From Massilia glaciei (GTDB lineage Bacteria; Pseudomonadota; Gammaproteobacteria; Burkholderiales; Burkholderiaceae_D), in NCBI RefSeq assembly GCF_003011895.2, contig NZ_PXWF02000312.1:1-39420 (forward strand): a stretch of 39,420 bases of DNA, in the 5' to 3' direction. Positions 14,955 to 22,590 of the stretch are shown here, one piece after another (within the stretch, counting starts at the first letter, position 1; each line of letters begins with the position of its first letter). The notes beneath the pieces were generated by a model. The model had not been told where the DNA came from, ran no database searches, and worked only from the letters and a program-made list of their open reading frames with translations. The position numbers were made by a program, and so were the translations under genes.

Positions 14955-17747
14955 CTAGAACTTGTAGTTCGCGCCAACGAGCACAACCCGGCCATATTTG
15001 GCGTATTCAAGCTGGCGGTCCTTGCTGTTGGCGTAGGTTTCGTAGGCGCTGTTGTTCAGGTTGTTGACCTGCACCAGGAATCCCAGGCCCTTGTAGGCGC
15101 CCTCATTGAAGGTATAGCCGAAATGCAGATCGGTGACGTTTTCGCCGACCACGTAGCGCAGCTGGCGGTCGCCCGCGAAGTTGCCGATCTCTCCCACGTA
15201 ATCGGACCGGCGCCGCTGGCTCACGCGCGCCGACAGGCCGCTCTTCTCGTAGTAGAGCGTCAGGTTGGTCACATTTTTGGACAAGCCCGGCAGCGCGATC
15301 TTGCCGATCGTGTCGTTCACCTGCGCGATGTCGATCCCGCTCTCGGTATAGGTGGTGCTGGCCGACACCCCGAACCCCTCCAGGGGCGCCCAGGCCAGCT
15401 CGAGCGGCAGCGACACCGACAGCTCCGCCCCCTTGAGCGTGCCGCCCGAGCCGTTGTAGGGCGCCGTGTATTGCCCGATGTTCGTGGTGGCGATCGTCCC
15501 CGGCGTGAACAGCGAGAAGTCGCGGGGCTTCGAGAAGTTGTAGATGTAGGTTTCCAGATTCTTGTAGAAACCGGCCAGGGCGAAATACGCCTTGGTGCCA
15601 AAGTACTTTTCGTACGAAACATCATACGCGTCCGCGCGCCATGGATCGAGGCGCGCATTGCCGCCGCTGCCGCTCGGCAGGCGCGTGCCCTGGTCGACGC
15701 TGAAGTTGAAGCCGGCGTTGAGCTGGTCCACCCGGGCGCGCGCGATCTGCTTTGCGGCCGAGAAGCGCAAGGTTTGCTGGTTGCTCAAGCCGAACACCAG
15801 GTTCATGCTCGGCAGGACGTCGGTGTAGCGCTTGCCGTCCGCGATTGGATGCGCCGCGCCGGTGGTGTCGGCATACAGCGAGGTCGACGACTGGTCGGTG
15901 CGGATCACCTGGGCGCCGATATTGCCGCGCAGGGTCACGGCGTTGAATTCGACATCGATGTTGGCCTTGACATAGCCGGTCGTGATCTTTTCCGTCACGT
16001 CCCACGCGCGGCTGATCGTCCCCGAGTTGTTGGCAAGGTCGTAGTTGACCGGATCGAAGTACTTGGCGATCACGCCGGGCACGTTCCACGACGGGACCAC
16101 GCCGCTGCCGGCGAAGCCCAGGTCGACCGGCGCGTACAGCAGGTCGCTGGAAATGGTGGGCGAACCCGAGGCGAACAACTGGCCCGATGGCTGGCGTTTG
16201 GTCTTGGTGCGCTCGCTGATGTTGAAGCCGGCGTCCAGGTCGCTCAACAGGCTGGCGGCCAGCGCCGGCGCCGGGAAGGTGGCGGCCAGTTTGAAGCTCG
16301 ACATTTTGTCGTTCAGGCGCGGGGCGTAGGTGCTGCCGTAGCCGTAGATCGAGTTGCCCGTGAACAGCGTGGCCGCGTTGCTGTAGTTGAGCTTGCCGGA
16401 CAGGGCGGCGAAATTGCCCGGGGTCCAGCCAACCGTCAGCGCCGGATCGTTGAGTGCGCCGTCGCTGGCGCTGCGCAGCTGGAGGTTGTTTTCGAGATAG
16501 GTCTCGTCGCGCTTGGCGTTCGAGTAGTTGATGTCGGCGAGCACCTTGACGCCGCCGAGGTTGACGTTGTTCGCCCAGCCCGCGGTGCGGATTTCGTCCT
16601 TGCGGTTGTTGTACTGGCCGCGCACCAATGGGTAGGCGCCCGTCGCGACGCCGCCCAGCAGGGTGCCGTTGGCTATGTTGGTGCTCTGGTAGCTGAAGCC
16701 AAGCGGATTGTTGCTGCCGTTATAGCCGCCGAGGTTGGCTTCAAACTGGTTGTTCGTGTCGACCTGGCTGAATCGCGACCCGAACAGGTCGAGCGTGCTG
16801 CGCCACGCCTTGCCCGGGCGGTATTCGAGCACGCCCATCACCCCGGTGCGCTTGAGCACGCCGCTCTTGGCGAGCGACTTGACGCCGGCGGAGATGTAGG
16901 TGCCGGCCGGGACCCCGGCGACGGCGCTCTGGCTGAACGGCTCGTAGGTCCCGGTCTCGTTGTCGAGGATCGGCGACGCGAGGTCGGCGACGCCGATCGC
17001 GATGCCGATGGTCCGGTTGGCGAACTGGTCGATGTAGCTGGCGCTGACGCGATGGCCGGTGTCCTTGGCGTTGGCGATCGGGCCGAGCGATTTTTTTTCG
17101 CCGCGGACGTTGACCGAAATGCTGCGCTTGGGGAAGGCGAGCGGACGGACCGCCTGCATGTCGATGGTGCCCGACAAGCCTTGCCCTACCAGCCCGGCGT
17201 CGGGCGTCTTGTAGACCGTGACGGCGCCCAGCAGTTCGGACGGATACTGGTCGAACTCGACGCTGCGGTTGTCCCCCGTGCTCACCTGCTCGCGTCCGTT
17301 GAGCAAGGTGGTGGCGAAGTCCGGCGACAAGCCGCGCACGCTGATCACCTGCGCGCGGCCGGCCACGCGCTGCGCCGCCAGGCCCGGCAGGCGCGCGATC
17401 GACTCGGCGATGCTGGTGTCCGGAAGTTTGCCGATGTCCTCGGCGGAAATGGATTCGACGATCGAGCTTGCGTTCTTCTTCACCGAGATCGCGTCTTCGA
17501 TGCCCTTGCGGATCCCGCTGATGCGCACCGTCGCGACCTGCGCGGCCGGTGCGGCGCCGTTGTCGGACGCCGGCGCGGCGCTGTCTTCCAGATGGGACGG
17601 CGCTTTGGCGTCGGCGGGGGCCGGCTGGGCGAGGACCGCCGTGGCCATGAACGACAGCAGCAGGGCGCAACCGGCGGCGATTGGGTTTAGTTTGAACGCG
17701 GCGCCGGCCGCGGCTTCCCTTGCCGGATTCATCTTCGTACTTCTCAT
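14955..17747 (-). CDS. TonB-dependent outer-membrane receptor (carbohydrate-type)
   Basis: 930 residues. Signal peptide LNPIAAGCALLLSFMATAVLA|QP near residues 20-40 (after MRSTKMNPAREA), then a linker and a plug domain: ATVRISGIRKGIEDAIS, KNASSIVESISAEDIG, LPDTSIAESIARLPGL, ISVRGLSPDFATTLLNGRE. A 22-strand barrel follows and ends with the aromatic VGANYKF. The wording of the plug matches the Xanthomonas/Caulobacter class of receptors for oligosaccharides. The start is ATG 17747, preceded by GAGGGG 7 bases upstream; longer in-frame starts would bury that site. It has its own promoter (17846-17873) and terminator. It lies beside decayed sucrose genes and downstream of the LacI gene, but lacks that regulator's operator. 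Substrate unknown. Confidence 0.92.
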   Translation of the reverse strand: MRSTKMNPAREAAAGAAFKLNPIAAGCALLLSFMATAVLAQPAPADAKAPSHLEDSAAPASDNGAAPAAQVATVRISGIRKGIEDAISVKKNASSIVESISAEDIGKLPDTSIAESIARLPGLAAQRVAGRAQVISVRGLSPDFATTLLNGREQVSTGDNRSVEFDQYPSELLGAVTVYKTPDAGLVGQGLSGTIDMQAVRPLAFPKRSISVNVRGEKKSLGPIANAKDTGHRVSASYIDQFANRTIGIAIGVADLASPILDNETGTYEPFSQSAVAGVPAGTYISAGVKSLAKSGVLKRTGVMGVLEYRPGKAWRSTLDLFGSRFSQVDTNNQFEANLGGYNGSNNPLGFSYQSTNIANGTLLGGVATGAYPLVRGQYNNRKDEIRTAGWANNVNLGGVKVLADINYSNAKRDETYLENNLQLRSASDGALNDPALTVGWTPGNFAALSGKLNYSNAATLFTGNSIYGYGSTYAPRLNDKMSSFKLAATFPAPALAASLLSDLDAGFNISERTKTKRQPSGQLFASGSPTISSDLLYAPVDLGFAGSGVVPSWNVPGVIAKYFDPVNYDLANNSGTISRAWDVTEKITTGYVKANIDVEFNAVTLRGNIGAQVIRTDQSSTSLYADTTGAAHPIADGKRYTDVLPSMNLVFGLSNQQTLRFSAAKQIARARVDQLNAGFNFSVDQGTRLPSGSGGNARLDPWRADAYDVSYEKYFGTKAYFALAGFYKNLETYIYNFSKPRDFSLFTPGTIATTNIGQYTAPYNGSGGTLKGAELSVSLPLELAWAPLEGFGVSASTTYTESGIDIAQVNDTIGKIALPGLSKNVTNLTLYYEKSGLSARVSQRRRSDYVGEIGNFAGDRQLRYVVGENVTDLHFGYTFNEGAYKGLGFLVQVNNLNNSAYETYANSKDRQLEYAKYGRVVLVGANYKF

Positions 17748-17845
17748 TGCATGTCCCCTCGATATCGTCAGACTACAAAACCTTCCGCGGCTCGGTCGCC
17801 GCGAATCAGTTGGCATGAGCGTTTCCATGAACGCTGAACATCTAT

Positions 17846-17873
17846 TTTGTAGTAAAACTAGACGTTACGTCAA
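17846..17873 (-). promoter_or_regulatory. Promoter of the TonB receptor with overlapping palindrome
   Basis: On the minus strand: TTGACG (17873-17868), 16-bp spacer, TACAAA (17851-17846), about 100 bases before the start codon. The -35 box overlaps a perfect inverted repeat GACGT-T-ACGTC (17861-17871), a possible operator different from the TTCGAA-centred one used further right. Confidence 0.55.
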
Positions 17874-17879
17874 TACATA

Positions 17880-18242
17880 AATTGCTTTTTAGTTACGGTT
17901 GTTTTTTTATTATATTGATCGCCGAGCTGCCGCCGCCAACCATAAACTTGTCTAGGCATGACGGTGCGAAATCGCGCCTGGAAGGGAGTTGATCTACCTT
18001 CTTGAGGAGGGTGTTGGTAGCAATACTACTTTGGTTTGGCGCGCGCATTGTTTGAGCGGCTGGTCTGGCGACCTGTTTTCCGAGGGGGGGGCTGCTGTTC
18101 GGGGCGCGGATCTTTGGTCTGGATGAAGCGATCGTCACGCCGGGCGCACGGCGGCGCCGATTTCGGAGCGGGCGGGCCGATCGTGCGCGCGGAAGGTGAA
18201 GGGGGGGGCGGGCGGCGCCGGGGCGCGCCGCCATGCGTCCCG
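17880..18242. other. Non-coding stretch with G-runs and a possible fructokinase scrap
   Basis: No intact gene. On the plus strand, AIVTPGA followed after a one-base shift by GGADFGAGGPIVRAEG (about 18127-18202) resembles the loop before the VDTVGAGDAF signature of fructokinases and may be a second decayed fragment of that family. Two runs of eight G lie at 18084-18091 and 18201-18208. The stretch separates the LacI gene from the receptor promoter; I see no terminator with a T-run for LacI. Confidence 0.35.
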
Positions 18243-19304
18243 CTATTGCGGCGGTTGCTGCAGGCGGGCGGTCTTGCCTTCGATGAGGACGGCGCTGAAC
18301 ACGCGTTTCTCGGGCGAATCCTGCTCATTGCCGATCAGCGAAACGAGCATGTCGACCGCCGAATGGGCCATTTTTTGAACGGGCTGGCGCAGCGTGGTCA
18401 GCTGATAGCTGAGCCAGGTCGCCGGTTCGACGCCGTCGAAGCCGGCGATCGAGAGGGCGCCGGGCACATCGAGGCCGAATTCGTGGCGGGCCGCGTCGAC
18501 ACAACCGATGGCCATGATGTCGTTGCCGCAAATGATGGCGTCGGGCGCCTTGCCCTTGGCGTCGATCAGTTCGCGCATGCCGCGCACCCCGCTCTGGTAG
18601 TCGTATTCGCCGGGCACGATGAGCGGCTCGCGCAGGCCAAGCTCGAGGATGCGGGCGCGCGCGCCGCGGGTGCGTTCCTGGCCCACCACCGAGTCCTTGG
18701 GGCCGCTGATGATGCCGAAGCGCTGGTGGCCGGTCGCGGCCAGCCGGCTGACCAGGTCGCGCGCGCCTTCGATCTGGTCGCAGACCACCGCGTTGACCGC
18801 CTTCTCCTTGAGCGTGCGATTGAACAGCACCAGTGGAATGCCGCGCCGCTCGAACTCCATGATGTGTTCGAGCGACAGGCGGGTGGCCGCTATCACGCCG
18901 TCGACCTGGTACTGCCACACCTGTGACACGACCTGGTCGATGTCCTCCTCGTGCGGCACGGTGAACAGCAGTATGCGCATGCCCTTGCTGACGAATTGCT
19001 GGCTCAGCTCGGACAGCACTTCCGGGTAATACAGGTTGGTCAGGTTGGAGATCAGGACCGCCACGAGGTTCGAGCGGCGCGTGATCAGGCTGCGCGCCAG
19101 CGCGTTCGGGATGTAGTCGAGTTCGCGCGCCGCCTTGATGACCCGCGCCCGGGTTTCGGGCGAAACGCTGGCCCCCGGCTTGAAGTGGCGCGACACCGCC
19201 GACTGCGACACGCCGGCGCGCAGCGCGACGTCGTACGAGGTCGCGCTGCGGCCCTTGCGGGCGGGGGCGTCGGCTTTCACTGGGGCGGGCTTTTTACTTG
19301 CCAT
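18243..19304 (-). CDS. LacI-family transcriptional repressor
   Basis: 353 residues. A basic N-terminal extension (MASKKPAPVKADAPARKGR) precedes the helix-turn-helix TSYDVALRAGVSQSAVSRHF and hinge helix NALARSL, whose Leu normally wedges into a central CpG. The effector domain has NLVAVLISNLTNLYYPEVLS, DGVIAATRLS, IPLVLFNRTL, HQRFGIISGP, DAIICGNDIMAIGCVDAAR and SIAGFDGVEPATWLSYQLTT. Such proteins release DNA on binding a small sugar. Upstream and across the following 17 kb lie operators centred on TTCGAA, so this is the probable master regulator and it probably represses itself through the site at 19436. ATG 19304 is selected as the first start giving a normal N-terminus; the ribosome site is weak. 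Confidence 0.93.
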   Translation of the reverse strand: MASKKPAPVKADAPARKGRSATSYDVALRAGVSQSAVSRHFKPGASVSPETRARVIKAARELDYIPNALARSLITRRSNLVAVLISNLTNLYYPEVLSELSQQFVSKGMRILLFTVPHEEDIDQVVSQVWQYQVDGVIAATRLSLEHIMEFERRGIPLVLFNRTLKEKAVNAVVCDQIEGARDLVSRLAATGHQRFGIISGPKDSVVGQERTRGARARILELGLREPLIVPGEYDYQSGVRGMRELIDAKGKAPDAIICGNDIMAIGCVDAARHEFGLDVPGALSIAGFDGVEPATWLSYQLTTLRQPVQKMAHSAVDMLVSLIGNEQDSPEKRVFSAVLIEGKTARLQQPPQ

Positions 19305-19435
19305 GAAGATGGGGTATGGGTTATCGGTGGCAAAGTATAACGCAAAGCGGATTGCCGCTGCATGCGGCTGCAACGCCCTTCGCGCAGAGGGTCCGGGCGC
19401 CGGCCGCGCTTTTTTACAACAATTCGCCAAACCGA

Positions 19436-19465
19436 TTGACTTCGAATGCAATCGAGGTCTATTAT
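19436..19465 (+). promoter_or_regulatory. Operator O1 overlapping a sigma-70 promoter
   Basis: TTGACTTCGAATGCAA (19436-19451) is an imperfect palindrome about TTCGAA. Its first six bases are a -35 box, TTGACT, followed by an 18-bp spacer and the -10 box TATTAT (19460-19465). Repressor bound here would cover the -35 box. It lies 131 bases upstream of the divergent LacI gene and about 300 bases upstream of the NTF2-like operon, so it can serve both. Confidence 0.8.
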
Positions 19466-19612
19466 TGATTCAGATCAAGCGATTGCGATCTCGCTGTTTT
19501 TTTATTAGGCTTCGATTTGGCGTGAACGCGCCGTGCGCCAAGCGTCAGATGTAGCTGTGTTGCCCCGGCGGAAAGGTGCTTTTGTTGGGCGGCCGGACGG
19601 AAGCGAGTCTGG

Positions 19613-19628
19613 TTGACTTCGGATGCAT
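19613..19628 (+). promoter_or_regulatory. Operator O2
   Basis: TTGACTTCGGATGCAT, 14 of 16 bases as in O1, in the leader of the NTF2-like operon and 177 bases (centre to centre) from O1. Two sites this far apart suit looping by a tetrameric LacI protein. Confidence 0.7.
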
Positions 19629-19667
19629 GTATTTGCGCCGGGCCGGCCCCGCGGGCTGTGGCGGCAG

Positions 19668-19705
19668 GGTCGATTGCGGCAAGGTCGATTGCGGCAAGGT
19701 CGATC
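19668..19705. repeat. 15-bp direct repeat in the leader of the NTF2-like operon
   Basis: GGTCGATTGCGGCAA occurs at 19668-19682 and 19683-19697, followed by a partial third copy GGTCGATC (19698-19705). It lies between operator O2 and the first start codon. Confidence 0.88.
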
Positions 19706-19769
19706 CGCCGCTCCCGGGGCGCCGGACTAGGGCGAGTACCCCTCCATTTCGCATGAAAGAATTGAACGA

Positions 19770-20840
19770 ATGATCAAGCTGCCATTTACCCTTCCTTCCC
19801 GGCCGCCGGTGACCCGGATCCGCAAATGCGATGCCGCGCAGCTGCGCGCCCCCGCCGGTCCGCGCACCCAGCCGATGCGCGGCTTCGAGGACCATTTCGT
19901 CGATATCGTCGATTACATCGTGCGCATCACCGACGAGATTTGGATGGAGCGGGCGGTCGGACGCATCTACGACACCTACGACGCCAGCTGCACGATCTAC
20001 TCGTCGTACGGGGTCGTGCGCTCGGTCGAGGAGGTCATCGCCGGCACCATCACGACGCTCAACGCGTTTCCCGACGGCGAGATCCACCACCTCAACGTCG
20101 CCTGGAGCGGCGACGAGGACGAGGGCTTCTACACCTCCCATCTCGGGCACAGCCGCTCGACGCACGTCGGCCGCAGCAGCCTCGGACCCGGGACCGGGCG
20201 CCGCTCCTCGATCCGCTTCGCCGCCGATTGCGTCAGCCGCGACAACCGCATCCACACCGAGTGGCTCATCCGCGACAACGGGGCCCAGGTGCGCCAGTTG
20301 GGATTCGACCTGCACGAGGTGGCGCGGCGCGCGGCCGAGGCCGACACGCTGGAACACTTCATCGTCTCGCCCGAGACCCGCCTCGAAGGTCAAACCCCGC
20401 GCAAGCTGCTCGACCTGCCGACCGACACGCTCGACGGCTGGGCGCGCCACATGTTCCACAACATCTGGAACCTGAAGCGCTTCGACTGGCTCGCGCGCTA
20501 CTACTGCGCGGCCGCCACGGTCCATGCCGGGGGCGGGCGCGTGGCCCAGGGCGTGCGCAACATCGGCGCGCTCTATCTGAACATCCAGGCGGCGATGCCC
20601 GACGGGGTGATGCGGGTCGAGCATGTCTGCCACAGCGAGGAGAACGACGGCGTCATCGTGGCGGTGCGCTGGGTCTACGAGGGCACGACCGCGCCCGGCG
20701 GCGTGCTGGGCGAATGCCCGGCCGGCAAGCAGGTCTTCATGATGGGGGTGAGCCATATGCGCTTTTCTGGCGACCGGATCGTCGAGGAATGGATGATTTT
20801 CGACGAGCTCGGCGTGCTCGTCCAGGGGTACCGGAAATGA
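19770..20840 (+). CDS. Two-domain NTF2/SnoaL-like protein A
   Basis: 356 residues. Two alpha+beta barrel (NTF2-like) halves: the first about residues 30-185 (FEDHFVDIVDYIVRITDEIW, YDTYDASCTIYSS, WLIRDNGAQVRQLGF) and the second about 220-350 (LARYYCAAATVHAGGG, VRWVYEGT, GVSHMRFSGDRIVEEWMIFD). The fold includes SnoaL cyclases, scytalone dehydratase and ketosteroid isomerase, which catalyse acid-base isomerisation, dehydration or aldol chemistry in the cytoplasm; no signal peptide is present. The first half is clearly related to the next gene. The start ATG 19770 overlaps a possible six-residue leader frame (ATG 19753). First gene of an operon behind O1/O2. The reaction is unknown. Confidence 0.8.
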   Translation: MIKLPFTLPSRPPVTRIRKCDAAQLRAPAGPRTQPMRGFEDHFVDIVDYIVRITDEIWMERAVGRIYDTYDASCTIYSSYGVVRSVEEVIAGTITTLNAFPDGEIHHLNVAWSGDEDEGFYTSHLGHSRSTHVGRSSLGPGTGRRSSIRFAADCVSRDNRIHTEWLIRDNGAQVRQLGFDLHEVARRAAEADTLEHFIVSPETRLEGQTPRKLLDLPTDTLDGWARHMFHNIWNLKRFDWLARYYCAAATVHAGGGRVAQGVRNIGALYLNIQAAMPDGVMRVEHVCHSEENDGVIVAVRWVYEGTTAPGGVLGECPAGKQVFMMGVSHMRFSGDRIVEEWMIFDELGVLVQGYRK

Positions 20841-21910
20841 GCCGCTGGGACGACCATCCACAGGTGCTCTCGCCAGTCGGCCGCCGCTTCGCCGAGCTCA
20901 TCGAGGAAGGCCCGCGGCGCCAGGAGCTGCCCGGGTATGAAGCCGTGTACCGCGACTTCGTCGACTACATCGTGCGCTGCACCCATCGCATCTGGGAGCA
21001 GAAGGACATCGGCCTGTGCCGCACCCACTACAGCGAGGGCTGCGTGATGCACACGCTCGCCGGGCCGCAGGTCGGCTGCGAGGTGGTGGTGCAGAACACG
21101 ATCGGCGCGCTGGCCATGTCGAGCGACCGCCAGGTCATCGCCGAGGACGTGATCTGGAGCGACGAGGGCGACGGCAACCTGTACAGCTCGCACCGGATCG
21201 TCAGCAGCTCGACCCACCTCGGCGACGACGCCACGCTGGGCCCGGCGAGCTGCCACGAGGCCGGCGCGCGGACCATCGCCGATTGCCTGTGCCGCAACAA
21301 CCGCATCATCGAGGAATGGCTGGTGCGCGACAATCTGCGCGCCGTCTGGCAGGTCGGCGGCAACCCGTGGGAGCTGGCGCGGCGCCAGGCCGAGGCCGAC
21401 CGCGAGGGCGACCAGGACCGGCACGCCTGGCGCGCGCTTGAGATCGCGCGGGTGCGCGCGGGCGGCGACGTGGCGATAGCGGACGACCATCCCGCCAAGT
21501 TGCCGGCCGACGCGCTCATCAGCGCCTTGCGGCACGACCTGTTCGGCGCGGCGGCCGAGGCGTTTTCGCCCGCCGCCGAGATCCGCTGGCCGAGCAACCG
21601 GCACGGCTACGGGCGCGGCTACTGGATCGGCTGCCTGACCCAGTTGCGCGGCGCGCTGCAGCGCCCCGCGATCACCATCGACCACATCGCGGCGCGGCCC
21701 CTGCCGCATGGCGACGTCGCCATCGCCCTGCGCTGGAGCCTGGCCGGGGTGCACGCCGGCGGCGGGGTCTGGGGGCCGGCCAGCGGGCGCGACCTGCTGG
21801 TGCTGGCGATATCCCATTACCGGGTGCGGGCCGGAAAGATCGTCGAGGACATGACCGTGTTCGACGAGTTGGCGGTGTTGCGCCAGATTAGCGGAGGACT
21901 GGGAAAATGA
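20837..21910 (+). CDS. Two-domain NTF2/SnoaL-like protein B
   Basis: 357 residues, a paralogue of the preceding protein: YRDFVDYIVRCTHRIWEQKD, WSDEGDGNLYSSHRIVSSST, CLCRNNRIIEEWLVRDN and RQAEAD align with WSGDEDEGFYTSHLGHSRST, CVSRDNRIHTEWLIRDN and RRAAEAD upstream. The second half (HDLFGAAAEAFSPAAEIRWP, ISHYRVRAGKIVEDMTVFDELAVL) is again NTF2-like but more diverged. Conserved His and Asp/Glu in both halves could act as acid-base residues, though I cannot assign the active site. ATGA overlap (20837-20840) with protein A indicates coupled translation and perhaps an A-B complex. Confidence 0.8.
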   Translation: MSRWDDHPQVLSPVGRRFAELIEEGPRRQELPGYEAVYRDFVDYIVRCTHRIWEQKDIGLCRTHYSEGCVMHTLAGPQVGCEVVVQNTIGALAMSSDRQVIAEDVIWSDEGDGNLYSSHRIVSSSTHLGDDATLGPASCHEAGARTIADCLCRNNRIIEEWLVRDNLRAVWQVGGNPWELARRQAEADREGDQDRHAWRALEIARVRAGGDVAIADDHPAKLPADALISALRHDLFGAAAEAFSPAAEIRWPSNRHGYGRGYWIGCLTQLRGALQRPAITIDHIAARPLPHGDVAIALRWSLAGVHAGGGVWGPASGRDLLVLAISHYRVRAGKIVEDMTVFDELAVLRQISGGLGK

Positions 21911-22590
21911 GCGCATTGATGGCATTACGCAAGATCGCGGCCGGCGAACGGCCGCATGGGGAACTGTTGCCACCGTGCCGGCTCGAAGCCTTCGGTGTCG
22001 AGGTCTACGGCGAAGAGGCGATCGTCCAGAGTTTCCGCAACGCGCCGCTGGCGATCCCGGCCTCGGCGCAGGTGGTCGCCGCCGATGGCCATATCGCCGT
22101 GTTCGAAGGCGAGCACGCGCTGTTCGCCGATTTGCATGGCGAGGACATCGCCCGCGTCTGGCGCCTGGGCCCGGGGCAGCCGGCAACGGCCGAGCCGGCC
22201 ATCGGCGTGCCGTTCGACCCCGATCTGTGGCAGGCGCGGCGCGACGCCGCCCTGCGCCGCGAGGACCACCCCGCGCTGTCGGAGGCGGGCGTGGCGGCGG
22301 TCGAGGAAATCGGCCTCGACCTCGCCCGCCAATGGGAGTCGGACGGCGGCCCCGGCGACTACCGCGTGCGGCCCTTCCTGCTGCGCGCCTTCAGCGCCGG
22401 CGAGCGCGGCGCGGCGCTGTACGCGGTCTACCGCCTCGGCCCGTCGGCGCGCCGCAGCGCCGGGTTTTCGCTGGTGGCGGCGAACTTCGAGGTCAGCGGC
22501 GGCAGGTTGTCGGGCTACGCCGTGGTCCGCGACCAGGCCGGCGAGGCGGCCGTGCAGCGGGCCCCGTGGCAGCCACGGGTGGCGGCATGA
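21907..22590 (+). CDS. Uncharacterised protein with a possible NTF2-like fold
   Basis: 227 residues, soluble, without signal peptide. The N-terminal part (LEAFGVEVYGEEAIVQSFRN, VVAADGHIAVFEGEHALFADL) has the helix-plus-strand rhythm of a short NTF2-like domain; the C-terminal part (YRVRPFLLRAFSAGERGAAL, FSLVAANFEVSGGRLSGYAVV) may be another. I recognise no named family. It overlaps protein B upstream (ATGA 21907-21910) and the transporter downstream (ATGA 22587-22590), so it belongs to the same tightly packed operon and probably to the same reaction sequence. Confidence 0.7.
   Translation: MSALMALRKIAAGERPHGELLPPCRLEAFGVEVYGEEAIVQSFRNAPLAIPASAQVVAADGHIAVFEGEHALFADLHGEDIARVWRLGPGQPATAEPAIGVPFDPDLWQARRDAALRREDHPALSEAGVAAVEEIGLDLARQWESDGGPGDYRVRPFLLRAFSAGERGAALYAVYRLGPSARRSAGFSLVAANFEVSGGRLSGYAVVRDQAGEAAVQRAPWQPRVAA

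Noticed and set aside
14781-17690. A 969-codon open frame on the plus strand opposite the TonB receptor
   Set aside because: It is a GC-rich antisense shadow: Arg/Ala/Val/Gly-rich with no domain, while the minus strand has a full receptor with signal peptide, plug and barrel.
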